Shown piece by piece: positions 16,637 to 25,192 of a stretch of 64,000 nucleotides of DNA. A program made the translations under genes and the position numbers. The notes beneath the pieces were generated by a model. It had not been told where the DNA came from and ran no database searches. It saw only the letters and a program-made list of their open reading frames with translations. Every line of letters begins with the position of its first letter. Position 1 is the first letter of the stretch. The DNA comes from Acidimicrobiales bacterium (GTDB lineage Bacteria; Actinomycetota; Acidimicrobiia; Acidimicrobiales; Iamiaceae). The DNA lies in the NCBI GenBank assembly GCA_035547835.1, contig DASZTW010000007.1, positions 124,001 through 188,000 of the forward strand, written 5' to 3'.

Positions 16637-17652
16637 TGGCCGGCCTGCTCGAAGTGACCGACCTGAACGTGGGGTTTCGGACTGACGACGGCCTCGTACA
16701 GGCGGTCCGCGGCGTGTCGCTCGACATCGGTCCCGGCGAGGTCGTCGCGGTCGTCGGCGAGTCTGGATCCGGCAAGTCGGTGACGGCGATGAGCATGCTG
16801 CAGTTGCTCCCGCCGATGGCCGAGATCCATGGCAGCGTCAAGTGGGGCGACGAGGAGCTATTGGAGGCGCCAGAGCGCCGCATGCGCGCCGTGCGCGGCG
16901 GCGAGATCGCGGTGATCTTCCAAGATCCGCTGTCGGCGCTGAACCCCGTCTACCGGGTCGGGAACCAGATCGTCGAGATGGTCTTGGCGCATCAGGACAT
17001 CAGTCGCCGTGAGGCCAAGGCACGGGCGGTCGAGATGCTCGGCTTGGTGGGCATCCCGCAGCCCGAGCGACGCGCACGCCAGTACCCACACGAGTTCTCG
17101 GGGGGCATGCGCCAGCGCGCCATGATCGCCATGGCACTGGCCAACGAGCCCAAGCTGGTGATCGCCGACGAGCCGACCACCGCGCTCGATGTCACCGTGC
17201 AGGCGCAGGTGCTCGAGCTGTTGGTCGACCTCACCGACCGTTTGGACACCGCAGTGATGCTGATCACGCACGATCTCGGCGTGGTGGCTGGCCTCGCCGA
17301 CCGGGTGGTCGTCATGTACGCCGGTCGGGTCGTCGAGCGGGGCACGGTCGACGAGATCTTCGAGCACACGTCGCACCCTTACTCCGCCGGCCTCCTTCGC
17401 TCGTTGCCTCGGCTCGACGAAGGCGAGGACAGCCCTCTCGTCCCCATCGGCGGTCAGCCCCCGTCGATGCTGCACCCGCCAGCCGGTTGCGCTTTCCACC
17501 CGCGCTGCCCCCACGCCAGCAAGGCGGCCGGCTGCCTCGACCGGCTGCCGGAGCTCGAGCCGCACGGCTCGCCGCCCCATGAGGCCGCCTGCTTCCGCAG
17601 CGACGAACTGCTGGCCGCCGACTTGTTGAGCCGCCATGGGGTGAATGCGTGA
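16636..17652 (+). CDS. oppD: peptide-type ABC transporter ATPase (OppD/DppD-like)
   Basis: 338 aa. Walker [14 protein letters not shown]-loop [15 protein letters not shown] signature [15 protein letters not shown], Walker [14 protein letters not shown], and switch histidine in LITHDLGVV. The C-terminal oligopeptide-transporter extension has [15 protein letters not shown] with further Cys residues, the pattern that can carry an iron-sulfur cluster in this subfamily. Pairs with the OppF-like ATPase to drive import. Translation is coupled to both neighbours. Confidence 0.93.
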   Translation: MAGLLEVTDLNVGFRTDDGLVQAVRGVSLDIGPGEVVAVVGESGSGKSVTAMSMLQLLPPMAEIHGSVKWGDEELLEAPERRMRAVRGGEIAVIFQDPLSALNPVYRVGNQIVEMVLAHQDISRREAKARAVEMLGLVGIPQPERRARQYPHEFSGGMRQRAMIAMALANEPKLVIADEPTTALDVTVQAQVLELLVDLTDRLDTAVMLITHDLGVVAGLADRVVVMYAGRVVERGTVDEIFEHTSHPYSAGLLRSLPRLDEGEDSPLVPIGGQPPSMLHPPAGCAFHPRCPHASKAAGCLDRLPELEPHGSPPHEAACFRSDELLAADLLSRHGVNA

Positions 17653-18710
17653 GCGCCCCCGACGTGACGACCACCGAGGAGTCCGCCGCTGGCGACGAGC
17701 ACGAGGCTGCGACGTCCCGTCCGCCGCTGCTCGAGACCGTGGACCTCGTCAAGGAGTTCCGCGGTCCCAGGATCGGCTGGTCGATCCGCCGAGCGAAGGT
17801 CCACGCCGTGAGCGGCGTGTCCATCTGGGTCGACCGGGGCGAGACGCTCGGCGTGGTCGGCGAGTCCGGCTGCGGCAAGTCGACACTCGGGCGCGTGATC
17901 ATGGGCCTGTCACCGCGGACCGCGGGACAGGTGCTGCTCGACGGGCGCGACACGCAGTCGCTCAACCGGGAGGAACGCCGGGCGGCCCGGTTGCAGATGC
18001 AACTGGTCTTCCAGGACCCGTTCGCGTCGCTCAACCCGCGCATGAGCGTCGGCGAGACCCTCGCCGAGCCGCTGCGGATCCACCAGAAGCTGTCCCGGAC
18101 CGACGCCAACGACCGGGTGGGGGAGTTGCTCGAGACGGTCGGCCTGTCGCCCGAGCACCGTGGCCGCTACCCGCACGAGTTCTCCGGCGGGCAGCGACAG
18201 CGGGTCGGCATCGCGCGGGCGCTGTCGATCGACCCCGCACTTGTCGTGCTCGACGAGCCGGTGTCCGCCCTCGACGTGTCGATCCAGGCCGGCGTCATCA
18301 ACTTGTTGATCCGCCTCCAGCGCGAGCGTGGCCTCGCGTACGTGTTCATCGCGCATGACCTCTCGGTGGTGCGCCACATCTCGGACCGGGTCGCTGTCAT
18401 GTACCTCGGCAAAGTGGTCGAGACCGGGCCACGGGACGCCATCTACAACCGTGCGATGCACCCGTACACCCAGGCGTTGATGTCGGCCGTGCCGATCCCG
18501 GATCCCACCCGCGAGCGGGCCCGCCGCCGGATCATCCTCCAAGGCGACGTCCCGAGTCCCATCGATCCGCCCTCGGGATGCCGGTTCCGCACCAGGTGTC
18601 CGAAAGCGCAGGACATCTGCGCGATCGAGGAACCCGAGCTCGAGCCGCACGACGACAACGACGAGCACCGCATCGCCTGCCATTTCGCCGAGCCGATCAA
18701 GGTCATCTGA
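17649..18710 (+). CDS. oppF: peptide-type ABC transporter ATPase (OppF/DppF-like)
   Basis: 353 aa. Walker [18 protein letters not shown]-loop [15 protein letters not shown], signature [15 protein letters not shown], Walker [15 protein letters not shown], switch [11 protein letters not shown], and the C-terminal [16 protein letters not shown] cysteine motif. GTG start overlapping the oppD stop. An insert rich in basic residues ([20 protein letters not shown]) between the first strand and Walker A is typical of OppF/DppF. Last gene of the operon; the next gene, secG, has its own promoter. Confidence 0.93.
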   Translation: MSAPDVTTTEESAAGDEHEAATSRPPLLETVDLVKEFRGPRIGWSIRRAKVHAVSGVSIWVDRGETLGVVGESGCGKSTLGRVIMGLSPRTAGQVLLDGRDTQSLNREERRAARLQMQLVFQDPFASLNPRMSVGETLAEPLRIHQKLSRTDANDRVGELLETVGLSPEHRGRYPHEFSGGQRQRVGIARALSIDPALVVLDEPVSALDVSIQAGVINLLIRLQRERGLAYVFIAHDLSVVRHISDRVAVMYLGKVVETGPRDAIYNRAMHPYTQALMSAVPIPDPTRERARRRIILQGDVPSPIDPPSGCRFRTRCPKAQDICAIEEPELEPHDDNDEHRIACHFAEPIKVI

Positions 18711-18791
18711 GCACTGCCCGGCCGGTCGGGGCACCCAGGCCCGTCTTGGCGGGTTCGCTGCGATGGCTTCGGGTCGACGCGTGGTGCCTGG

Positions 18792-18797
18792 TAACTT
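18792..18797 (+). promoter_or_regulatory. -10-like TAACTT upstream of secG
   Basis: TAACTT lies 46 nt before the secG ATG. A ribosome-binding site (GAGG at 18834-18837) follows, so secG is made from a leadered message, unlike many neighbours. Confidence 0.35.
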
Positions 18798-18842
18798 CAG
18801 AGGCTCGCCGGGTCGTCACCCGGGCTCGCACACGAGGTTCGC

Positions 18843-19073
18843 ATGATTCTCACCGTCGCCATCATCCACGTGGTCATCTCGTTCACCATGGGCGTGCTGA
18901 TCCTGTTGCACAGTGGACGCGGCGGCGGCCTGTCCGACATGTTCGGCGGCATGGGTGCCCAGGCACAGGGCTCCACGGTGATGGAGCGCAACCTCGACCG
19001 CGTGACCCTCGTGTGCGCCCTGATCTTCACGTTCACCACGGTGGCGCTCGGGCTGCTCATGAAGGGCAGCTGA
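18843..19073 (+). CDS. secG: preprotein translocase subunit SecG
   Basis: 76 aa with two membrane helices (LTVAIIHVVISFTMGVLILL and LVCALIFTFTTVALGLL) joined by a cytoplasmic loop carrying HSGRGGGLSDMFGGMGA, the SecG signature. It is the auxiliary subunit of the SecYEG channel. The ribosome-binding site GAGG lies about 5 nt upstream. The link to tpiA in related genomes is broken here by the opp operon. Confidence 0.93.
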   Translation: MILTVAIIHVVISFTMGVLILLHSGRGGGLSDMFGGMGAQAQGSTVMERNLDRVTLVCALIFTFTTVALGLLMKGS

Positions 19074-19119
19074 TCGACCACCTGGGGCGTCGAACCGGCC
19101 TGGCCGCGAAGGGGGAGCC

Positions 19120-20358
19120 ATGTCCGTGACCGACCACGAGCCGTTGCCGTACAACGCTGTCGCCGGGCGGGTGGTACACGACGCCGACGCCCACATCATG
19201 GAGACGCCGACGTGGCTGCGCGACCACGCGGACCCTGCGATCCGCGACCGGATCGAGCCGCTGCGCTACCCCGGCGGCAACGAGCTGCGCCAGACCGGCG
19301 ACCCGGAAGAGCAACAGCGCGACCTCGCTGCTGCGTTCGACCGTCTCGCCGCCAAGCACCGCTCCGACGAGTACCGGTCCACCGAGGCCGCCGACATCAT
19401 GTTGCGCAAGAACTTCGCCGCAACCGGCTCGTTCCTGCCCGACGACCGGGGTCGGGCCCTCGACCTGCTCGGCTTCTCGAGCCAGCTCGTGTTCAACACG
19501 TTCCACAACCGGCGTCTGCGCGACTGGGAGCACTCGGGCGACCTCGACCTCGCGTACGGCGCGGCCCGGGCCCACAACCGGGGGATGGTCGAGTTCTGCT
19601 CCGCCGACCCCCGCCTGTTGCCGACGTGCTACGTGCCGCTGGCCGACTTCGACCGGGCCGCCGCCATGGCCGACGAAGCGCTCGCCGGGGGAGCCGCGGC
19701 CCTGCTGGTGGCGTCGGGTTGCCCGCCGGGGCACTCGCCCAGCCACCGCGGCCTCGACCCGGTGTGGGCGCGGGCGCAGGAGGCCCGCATCCCTGTGGTG
19801 TTCCACGTGGGCGGCACAGCCGACCTGATCGACCACAACTACTTCGTGAACGGCCTGCCGATCCCGCCCGACTTCCACGGTGGCGAGGAGAACTTCCGCT
19901 CGGTCGACTACGTGGGCATCCCGTTCCCGCCCATGCAGACGCTCGCCACGATGATCTTCGACGGCGTCCTCGAGCGCTTCCCGGAGCTGCGCATCGGGGT
20001 GATCGAGCAAGGCGCCGTGTGGGTGCCGTCGTGGATGCGCCAGATGGAGTCGGCCGTGGAGGCGTTCACCCGCCACGAGGAGCGGCTGCAGGCGTTGTCG
20101 CTGCGGCCGTCGGAGTACGTGCGTCGCCAGGTGCGGGTCACGCCGTATCCCACCGAGGACGTCGGCTGGATCATCTCCCAGTCCGGCCCCGAGGTGTGCA
20201 TGTTCTCGTCGGACTACCCGCATGTGGAAGGTGGGCGCCGGCCGCTGGAGCGGTTCGAGGCGTCCCTCGGCGACGCGTCCGACGACGTGCGCCGCCGGTT
20301 CTACAGCGAGAACTTCCTCGACCTGATGGGTTCAGCCGCCAAGTCCCTCGCCGCCTGA
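19120..20358 (+). CDS. amidohydrolase-2 family protein
   Basis: 412 aa, cytoplasmic. The N-terminal VVHDADAHIMETP has the DxH-type metal site of PF04909 amidohydrolases (TIM-barrel decarboxylases and hydrolases such as ACMSD-like enzymes). Other conserved parts are IPVVFHVGGTADL (His ligand), IVEQ-like IGVIEQGAVWVPSWM, and the C-terminal CMFSSDYPHVEGG with the catalytic Asp. Substrate unknown; relatives act on aromatic or branched-chain catabolic intermediates. The ribosome-binding site GGGGGAG is 2-3 nt from the ATG. Two tandem copies of the 45-bp palindromic repeat follow. Confidence 0.85.
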   Translation: MSVTDHEPLPYNAVAGRVVHDADAHIMETPTWLRDHADPAIRDRIEPLRYPGGNELRQTGDPEEQQRDLAAAFDRLAAKHRSDEYRSTEAADIMLRKNFAATGSFLPDDRGRALDLLGFSSQLVFNTFHNRRLRDWEHSGDLDLAYGAARAHNRGMVEFCSADPRLLPTCYVPLADFDRAAAMADEALAGGAAALLVASGCPPGHSPSHRGLDPVWARAQEARIPVVFHVGGTADLIDHNYFVNGLPIPPDFHGGEENFRSVDYVGIPFPPMQTLATMIFDGVLERFPELRIGVIEQGAVWVPSWMRQMESAVEAFTRHEERLQALSLRPSEYVRRQVRVTPYPTEDVGWIISQSGPEVCMFSSDYPHVEGGRRPLERFEASLGDASDDVRRRFYSENFLDLMGSAAKSLAA

Positions 20359-20384
20359 CCCGTCGGCGCCCTCTCCCTCCCCGA

Positions 20385-20429
20385 GCTGTGAGCACTTGGC
20401 CACCTGGTGGGTGGCTGAGCGCGCACAGC
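20385..20429 (+). repeat. 45-bp palindromic repeat, copy 1
   Basis: Arms GCTGTGAGC and GCGCACAGC (one mismatch) enclose an inner hairpin GCCACC / GGTGGC with a 5-nt loop. It begins 27 bases after the amidohydrolase stop. Copies 1 and 2 are tandem with a 78-bp period, which also duplicates the preceding CCCTCTCCCTCCCCGAG tract. Confidence 0.85.
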
Positions 20430-20462
20430 ACGGAGGTTGGCGCCGGCCCTCTCCCTCCCCGA

Positions 20463-20507
20463 GCTGTGAGCACTTGGCTACCTGGTGGGTGGCTGAGCGC
20501 GCACAGC
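20463..20507 (+). repeat. 45-bp palindromic repeat, copy 2
   Basis: Same orientation as copy 1. The single inner-stem change (GCTACC against GGTGGC) leaves a wobble pair, so folding is preserved. It lies just before the alpha/beta hydrolase gene. Confidence 0.85.
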
Positions 20508-20547
20508 TGCGGTGTGGTGGGATGTCGGGATGGTCCGCGGGGGCGAA

Positions 20548-22074
20548 ATGTCCGGTTTCCGTCATCGCCGCTCGGTTGCGGGGCTGCTGTCCGTGGTCAC
20601 GCTGGCCGTCTGCGCGGTGGTGGCGGCACCGGCGGAAGGTGCGTCCGGGCCGGGCTCGGCTGCGTCCGGGTCGGCGGCGGCTGCCGTCTCCCCGCCATCG
20701 ATCTTCGGTTGTGACGAACCTGCGGGCGACCCCGACCCTCGGTCCGATCCCATCGCCTGGACCCAGCGTGATCTGGAGAACATCGAGTGTGCGACCGAAC
20801 GTCAACAAGACGAGGTCGACAACCCGGCGTTCCTGCGCAAGTGGGCGCAGGAGGACGCCAGATCGCTCGGACTTCTGCCAGGTTTCGTGGCCGACCAGCT
20901 GGCCAACCCGACGCGTCCGCACATCAGCGCGACCCACTGGCTGGCGCCTGCCAAGGTCGGCGACCCGTTCCGTGTGCCGGAGGAGTGGGCCGCGTCGGGC
21001 CGCGGGCGCCAGCAGCGCTTCACGTTCGTGGCCAGCACCGGTGCGCAGCTCACCGCCCGCCTGTTCACGCCTCGGGTGATCAAGCCCGGCGAGCGGCTGC
21101 CGGGCCTGACGATGTCGCCGGGGCTGCAGTCCTACAACGAGGTGAACGCCTGGTTCGCGGAGGGGATGGCGGAGGCCGGCTACATGGTGCTGGTGATCGA
21201 TCCGCAGGGTCAGGGGGACTCCGAGAACCTGCCCCACAAGCCGGACGGGTCGATCGACTGCTCGCCAGCGGGGTGCCCGGACGTGCCGACATCGGACAAG
21301 CCGGATACGCAATCGGCGGTCGATTTCTTGTTGTCGACCCCGAGCGCGCCGTTCCCCTACGCGCCCGATGCGAAGGGCGCTTACCCCGCCAACGCACGCG
21401 GCGCCTTGCACTACAACCCGTTGTGGGCGCACCTCGATCGCAGCCGCATCGGCATCGCCGGCCACTCGCTGGGCGCCATGGCGGTCACGTCGGTCGGCCA
21501 ATCGGACCCTCGGGTGAAGGCGGTCGTGTCGTACGACAACCTCGACGGGTCGGTGGCGCCTTGGGCGGCGGGACACATCCACGCGCCGACGCTGTTCTTC
21601 TCAGTCGACTACGCGTTCCCGAGCGTGCTGGCCCCGATGAACCCACTCGACCCCCCGAACCCCGACCAGCACCTGCTCGCGGCCTACCGCCAGTTGCAGC
21701 ACGCCGGCGTCGACACCATGAACGTCACGACCCGTGCGAGCACCCACTACGAGTTCGGCTACCAGCCGTTCCCGGCGTCGCTCCAGGCGAGTCGGTATGG
21801 CGAGCGGGTGGCGTTCTACTACTCACTCGCCTGGTTCGACTGGTATCTGCGGGGCGACCCGTCAGGGCTGCGGCGCTTGACGGCACGCCAGTACGACGGC
21901 TCGTCCGACGCGCACTCGATCGGTGCGGGCACGTACGAGGACGGCCAGAACGTGCCCTATCGGATTGCCGGGAAGTGCGTGTCGAACTTGTTGTCGTTCT
22001 ACTTCCACTCGGCCTACTGGCTCGACGGCGGACAGATCACGTCGGGCGACCTCCGCGCCCGCGGCTGCCCCTGA
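20548..22074 (+). CDS. secreted alpha/beta-fold hydrolase
   Basis: About 508 aa from the ATG at 20548. Sec signal peptide: FRHRRSVAGLLSVV, then LAVCAVVAAPAEGAS with an AxA-like cleavage site. The hydrolase core includes a strand LPGLTMSPGLQSYNE (oxyanion region), VLVIDPQGQGDSENLP, the nucleophile elbow IAGHSLGAMAV (G-H-S-L-G), HIHAPTLFFSVDYAFP (acid strand) and STHYEFGYQPFP (likely catalytic His). The substrate cannot be told; an extracellular esterase or dienelactone-hydrolase-like role is plausible. The longer frame starting at 20512 begins next to the repeat and would put 12 residues before the signal, so it is disfavoured. Confidence 0.8.
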   Translation: MSGFRHRRSVAGLLSVVTLAVCAVVAAPAEGASGPGSAASGSAAAAVSPPSIFGCDEPAGDPDPRSDPIAWTQRDLENIECATERQQDEVDNPAFLRKWAQEDARSLGLLPGFVADQLANPTRPHISATHWLAPAKVGDPFRVPEEWAASGRGRQQRFTFVASTGAQLTARLFTPRVIKPGERLPGLTMSPGLQSYNEVNAWFAEGMAEAGYMVLVIDPQGQGDSENLPHKPDGSIDCSPAGCPDVPTSDKPDTQSAVDFLLSTPSAPFPYAPDAKGAYPANARGALHYNPLWAHLDRSRIGIAGHSLGAMAVTSVGQSDPRVKAVVSYDNLDGSVAPWAAGHIHAPTLFFSVDYAFPSVLAPMNPLDPPNPDQHLLAAYRQLQHAGVDTMNVTTRASTHYEFGYQPFPASLQASRYGERVAFYYSLAWFDWYLRGDPSGLRRLTARQYDGSSDAHSIGAGTYEDGQNVPYRIAGKCVSNLLSFYFHSAYWLDGGQITSGDLRARGCP

Positions 22075-22123
22075 GCCCGGAGCTCCGGTCTCCGCACCCC
22101 CCGGCCCCCCGCTGCTGTCCGCT

Positions 22124-22168
22124 GCTGTGAGCACTTGGCCACCTGGTGGGTGGCTGAGCGCTCACAGC
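22124..22168 (+). repeat. 45-bp palindromic repeat, copy 3
   Basis: Perfect 9-bp outer arms (GCTGTGAGC / GCTCACAGC). Same core orientation as copies 1 and 2, with a right flank ACGGATGTTGGGC. Lies between the hydrolase gene and the convergent DinB-like gene. Confidence 0.85.
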
Positions 22169-22190
22169 ACGGATGTTGGGCCCGGCTCGA

Positions 22191-22307
22191 GTCGAGGGAG
22201 GGCCGGGGTGGTCGAGTGGAGGGAGGGCCGGGGTGGACGGGTGGCGTCCGCGCTGGGGAGCGGGTGGCGTGCGCGCTGGGGAGCAGGAGGCGTGCGCGCT
22301 GGAGATC
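22191..22307. repeat. degenerate tandem repeats, G-rich
   Basis: Two units around GGAGGGAGGGCCGGGGTG (22191-22210 and 22211-22235) are followed by three 22-23-bp units around GGCGTGCGCGCTGGGGAGC (about 22240-22307). They reach the last codons of the DinB-like gene. No coding signal. Confidence 0.6.
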
Positions 22308-22857
22308 AGGAGGCGAGGTCGCGGCGGATGTCGTGGAGGTGGTGGGCGACCTCGTGCTCGGTGTGCACCGCCACCCACCGCAAGTTCTGCTCGGTGCGGA
22401 CCGGGAAGTTGTAGACGACGGTGAGGTCCCAGTCGTCGGGGGCGAGCTGGGCGAGCACCCCCTCGAACATGACGGCGGCCTGTTCGAGTTGCGTCGCGAC
22501 GTCGACGGGGTCCTGGGCGCGGTAGCCGTCGAGCTCGACCCGCTCGTCGCGTCCCATCGGGACGACCTTGTCGCCGAGTCCGCGTCGCATCATCAGCACG
22601 CGCTCGCGCTGCACGAGCAGCACGTCGCGCACGTGGCAGGCGTACTCGAGCGGCGACCACACGGCGGGTTCGGGTCGACGGCGCGCGCGATCGGCAGACG
22701 TCGACCGCAGCAGCGCGGCAGTCTCGCCCGCCAGCACCCGGATGCGGCCTGCGGCGCCTACGGACCGGGCTTCGTCGTAGCGCAGCGCGCCGGGGAGGTT
22801 CACGTCGGCCCCGTCAGCGCCGAGCAATGGGAACGAGCAGTCGGGACAGGAGGCCAC
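22306..22857 (-). CDS. DinB-superfamily protein
   Basis: 183 aa. Four-helix-bundle DinB/YfiT-like layout: the first metal-type His in WSPLEYACHVRDVLLVQRER, and the C-terminal pair in VHTEHEVAHHLHDIRRDL, at the spacing of the three-His metal site. A CPDC at the extreme N-terminus (ASCPDCSF) is unusual for DinB and resembles half of a zinc ribbon. The family includes thiol-dependent transferases acting with mycothiol or bacillithiol, but the substrate here is unknown. The GTG at 22857 follows a TAATCT hexamer by 6 nt. Divergent from the flavin-type gene at 22912. Confidence 0.75.
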   Translation of the reverse strand: MASCPDCSFPLLGADGADVNLPGALRYDEARSVGAAGRIRVLAGETAALLRSTSADRARRRPEPAVWSPLEYACHVRDVLLVQRERVLMMRRGLGDKVVPMGRDERVELDGYRAQDPVDVATQLEQAAVMFEGVLAQLAPDDWDLTVVYNFPVRTEQNLRWVAVHTEHEVAHHLHDIRRDLAS

Positions 22858-22863
22858 GCCAGG

Positions 22864-22903
22864 AGATTACGGCCCACCACGGCCCCGGCGGGCGGCGTAC
22901 GCT
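22864..22903. promoter_or_regulatory. divergent leaderless promoters
   Basis: TAATCT on the minus strand (22869 to 22864) lies 6 nt before the GTG at 22857. TACGCT on the plus strand (22898-22903) lies 8 nt before the GTG at 22912. The 54-bp gap holds two back-to-back promoters with almost no leader on either side. Confidence 0.55.
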
Positions 22904-22911
22904 GAGCGGCC

Positions 22912-23382
22912 GTGCCGGCTTGGAAGGTCATCGAAGAGCAGGAACCGGAATTCGCGGCTCGGGTGCGCCGTCTGTTGGACGCGGGGCGTCACAAGACGAT
23001 CGCGACCCTGCGCGCCGACGGCTCGCCACGCATCTCGGGCATCGAGTGCGAGTTCGTCGACGGCGACCTGCGCTTCGGGTCGATGACCGCGGCGCGCAAG
23101 GGCGCCGACCTCCGCCGCGACCCCCGGTTCGCCCTCCACGGCCCGACCTTCCACCCCATCGAGGGCAAGGAGGGCGAGTGGCCGGGTGAGGCGAAGATCG
23201 CCGGCGTCGCCACCCCGGGTGGCCCCGTGCCCGCCGACGAGGCCGGCGAGGCGCCCGACGGCGAGATGTTCGTCGCCGACATCACCGAGGTCGTCATCAC
23301 GGGGCTCGACGCCGCCGCCACCAAGCTGGTCGTTCAGTGGTGGACGCCCGAGCACGGCCTCCGCGCCGTCGAGCGTGACTGA
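22912..23382 (+). CDS. pyridoxamine 5'-phosphate oxidase-like (split-barrel flavin/F420) protein
   Basis: 156 aa. Split-barrel features: an N-terminal helix (FAARVRRLLDAGRHKTIATL), the strand pair TLRADGSPRISGIECEFVDG, RFGSMTAARKGADLRRDPRF (typical phosphate-contact K/R region) and a C-terminal VVQWWTPEHGLRAVERD. Such proteins bind FMN or F420 and reduce or oxidise small molecules, or bind haem. I cannot tell the cofactor. GTG start, predicted leaderless. Confidence 0.78.
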   Translation: MPAWKVIEEQEPEFAARVRRLLDAGRHKTIATLRADGSPRISGIECEFVDGDLRFGSMTAARKGADLRRDPRFALHGPTFHPIEGKEGEWPGEAKIAGVATPGGPVPADEAGEAPDGEMFVADITEVVITGLDAAATKLVVQWWTPEHGLRAVERD

Positions 23383-23498
23383 TCGCAGGCCGGCGCCATG
23401 TCCTACTGATGAGGCCTGCGACCGGGCCGGGTCAGCGGCGCGGTGCGTCGGCCGCGCGGCGACGTTCGAGCGTTCCCGCGCGCTCCCGGGAGGCCACC

Positions 23499-23999
23499 TC
23501 ATGGCCACGGGAGGCCCAGCGCCTTCGCGGCGCTGCTGAGCTTCATGACCAGGCGCCATGATTGGCCCGGCAGCCGGCGGAAGTCGTGATGCTCGTAGAA
23601 GGCGACGGCATCGTCATCGATCGCATCGACGATGACCACCCTCCCTCCGGCACGGCGGGCCGCCGCGATGATGGTGTCGAGCGCTCGGACGAGCAGTTCG
23701 GCACCCATGCCGCGGCCCTGGATGGCCGAGTCGAGCGCCAGCTTCGCGAGCAAGATCCCCGGGATCTGCTGTGGGGCGCCTCGGGCCAGGCGCGGTGGGG
23801 CGTCATCGCGGGACAACAGGTGGGGTGCGAGCGCGAAGTAGCCGCAGACCCGCTCATGTTCGTCGACCAGGATGTAGGTGCGCGTCCCCTGCCCCGTGGC
23901 CCTCTGGGCGTGGGATCGCAGCCAGTCGTCGAGGTCCATGTTGCCGCACGTGAACTCCGAGAGGTCGTGGTCGGCGAGCCGCTCGACCCGGTACGTCAC
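23499..23999 (-). CDS. GNAT acetyltransferase toxin, TacT/AtaT type
   Basis: 166 aa. FTCGNMDLDDWLRSHA near the N-terminus is characteristic of TacT-like toxins (usually FDCGN...LN.FL), followed by the acetyl-CoA pyrophosphate loop AIQGRGMGAELLVRAL and the catalytic Tyr region VAFYEHHDFRRLPG. These toxins acetylate the amino group of charged tRNAs and stop translation. The GTG start overlaps the stop of the upstream DUF1778 gene, the standard antitoxin-toxin order. Marks the left part of the accessory island. Confidence 0.85.
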   Translation of the reverse strand: MTYRVERLADHDLSEFTCGNMDLDDWLRSHAQRATGQGTRTYILVDEHERVCGYFALAPHLLSRDDAPPRLARGAPQQIPGILLAKLALDSAIQGRGMGAELLVRALDTIIAAARRAGGRVVIVDAIDDDAVAFYEHHDFRRLPGQSWRLVMKLSSAAKALGLPWP

Positions 24000-24277
24000 C
24001 GTGCAATGATGCGCGGCGAACGGTGGGAGCGCCTCGCCGCCTTCGACAGGCCTGGGGTCGGCTCGGCCTCGTCGAGGGCTACGACGAGCCTGTCGAAGTA
24101 GTCGGCCGGCACGACCGTGGTGGTGGCCGCGGTGATGATCTCGTCGGCTCGGTTGACCGCGGCGCCGACCATGAACGTCGACACCGGGAGGCCTGCAATC
24201 GAGGCAGCTTGTTCGATGTGCGCACGCTCGGTGGGGGACAAGCGTGCCTCCACGCGATCGGTCTTGATGGCCACCAT
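23996..24277 (-). CDS. DUF1778 ribbon-helix-helix antitoxin, TacA type
   Basis: 93 aa. VAIKTDRVEARLSPTERAHI then EQAASIAGLPVSTFMVGAAV is the DUF1778 ribbon-helix-helix domain (first ~50 residues), and the tail (PADYFDRLVVALDEAEPTPGL) is the toxin-neutralising segment. Binds its own promoter and the acetyltransferase. Start at ATG 24277 or the adjacent GTG; AGGAGG sits just upstream. TACAAT and TACATA hexamers around 24296-24314 on the minus strand are likely promoter elements and probably the autoregulation site. Confidence 0.85.
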   Translation of the reverse strand: MVAIKTDRVEARLSPTERAHIEQAASIAGLPVSTFMVGAAVNRADEIITAATTTVVPADYFDRLVVALDEAEPTPGLSKAARRSHRSPRIIAR

Positions 24278-24393
24278 GCCTCCTGCGCTTCTGTGCCTAT
24301 GTACGCACGATTGTACGGCGGATGTCGGACTAGGCCAACGAAGAGGCGGCATCACCCACGCGCGTCCACCTGGCGTGGCTCGGCCGGGCTGAC

Positions 24394-24871
24394 TCACGTG
24401 TCAGGTATCGCCAGCGCCACGCGGACCGCTGTCGACGCCCGCAGATCGCGGGCAAGGTCGGCGAGTTGAGCGAGCTTCGGCCGGGGTTGGTCCAGGTAGC
24501 GGCGCGACGCCGGGTGAGCGGTGGTGTCGCCGACCAGGTGGCCTAGGCGGAACGCGTCGACGACGGTTCGCTCCCGGTCGGTGATCCAGAACCGCTCGCC
24601 GCCGGCCTCCGTCACTTCGATGCGTCCAAGCTCGTAGCTCGCGGCTCGAAACACGTGGACCATCGTGGGCGGGTGGTCGATGGTGGTGTCACCCTTCGGG
24701 GACGGCGAGATGGACCGCCGATAGGATCACATCGGTGAGGTCCCAGTAGGACAGCGCGGAGCCCACGACGATCATCCCGTGGTGCGACCGGGCACACACC
24801 GCAATGAAGTGGATGTTGCCGACGCCAGCGGTGTCGGCCAGCTGATACAGCCCGCGGGACAGCTTCAGCAT
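24394..24871 (-). pseudogene. AbiEi-type (type IV) antitoxin gene with a +1 frameshift
   Basis: Two adjoining reading frames carry consecutive parts of an AbiEi-like protein. The upstream part (24871 to 24689) has LKLSRGLYQLAD and SALSYWDLTDVILSAVHLAV followed by PEG and a stop at 24691-24689. The downstream part continues as IDHPPTMVHVFRAASYELG, RIEVTEAGGERFWITDRERT and VVDAFRLGHL. Removing one base in the GAAGGG run just before the stop joins the frames into one product. The winged-helix N-terminus is not clear, so the gene may also be truncated there. No AbiEii toxin gene lies nearby. Either true decay or a sequencing error would explain this. Confidence 0.7.
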
Positions 24872-24913
24872 CTCGCCGTTGTCCGCGGAAGTTGAGTCCC
24901 AGGTGGTGGTGTA

Positions 24914-25150
24914 GTGGGTGTCGAGGCCGGGCCGCAGATTGCCGTTCGAGAGTATGGCGCGTCGCTTCGCCCCGTTGAGGACTTGGACCTGGATTCACTT
25001 CCTCTCCTGCAGCTGGTCGACCTGATAGAAGATAGGTCAAGGGGAGGATTGCCAGATGAAACGATCCAGCCGATCGATACGCTGGGCGATGCGTTCCATT
25101 TCTACGCCGCGATGGCCGGCCGTGAAAGGGCCGCCAGGGGGCCACGTTGA
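24914..25150 (+). pseudogene. acyl-carrier-protein-like fragment
   Basis: 78 aa frame. Its second half, DLDLDSLPLLQLVDLIEDR then LPDETIQPIDTLGDAFHFY, matches the pattern of acyl carrier proteins: DSL with the phosphopantetheine serine, helix II, then the acidic loop and helix III/IV. The first ~30 residues do not look like ACP helix I, so the gene is either truncated, shifted, or a divergent ACP. No synthase or transferase genes are beside it. The lower GC of this stretch suits recently acquired or decaying DNA. Confidence 0.4.
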
Positions 25151-25192
25151 CCGCTCAGAGCTGAGTCGGCCCATGTTGGGGCCCGGTGAACG

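Noticed and set aside
18716-18735. Terminator after oppF
   Set aside because: The possible stem (TGCCC / GGGGCA) is short with a large loop and no T tract; too weak to list.
20385-20507. CRISPR-like array
   Set aside because: Only two units per site, each a hairpin, with spacer-length intervals that are themselves duplicated, and no cas genes.
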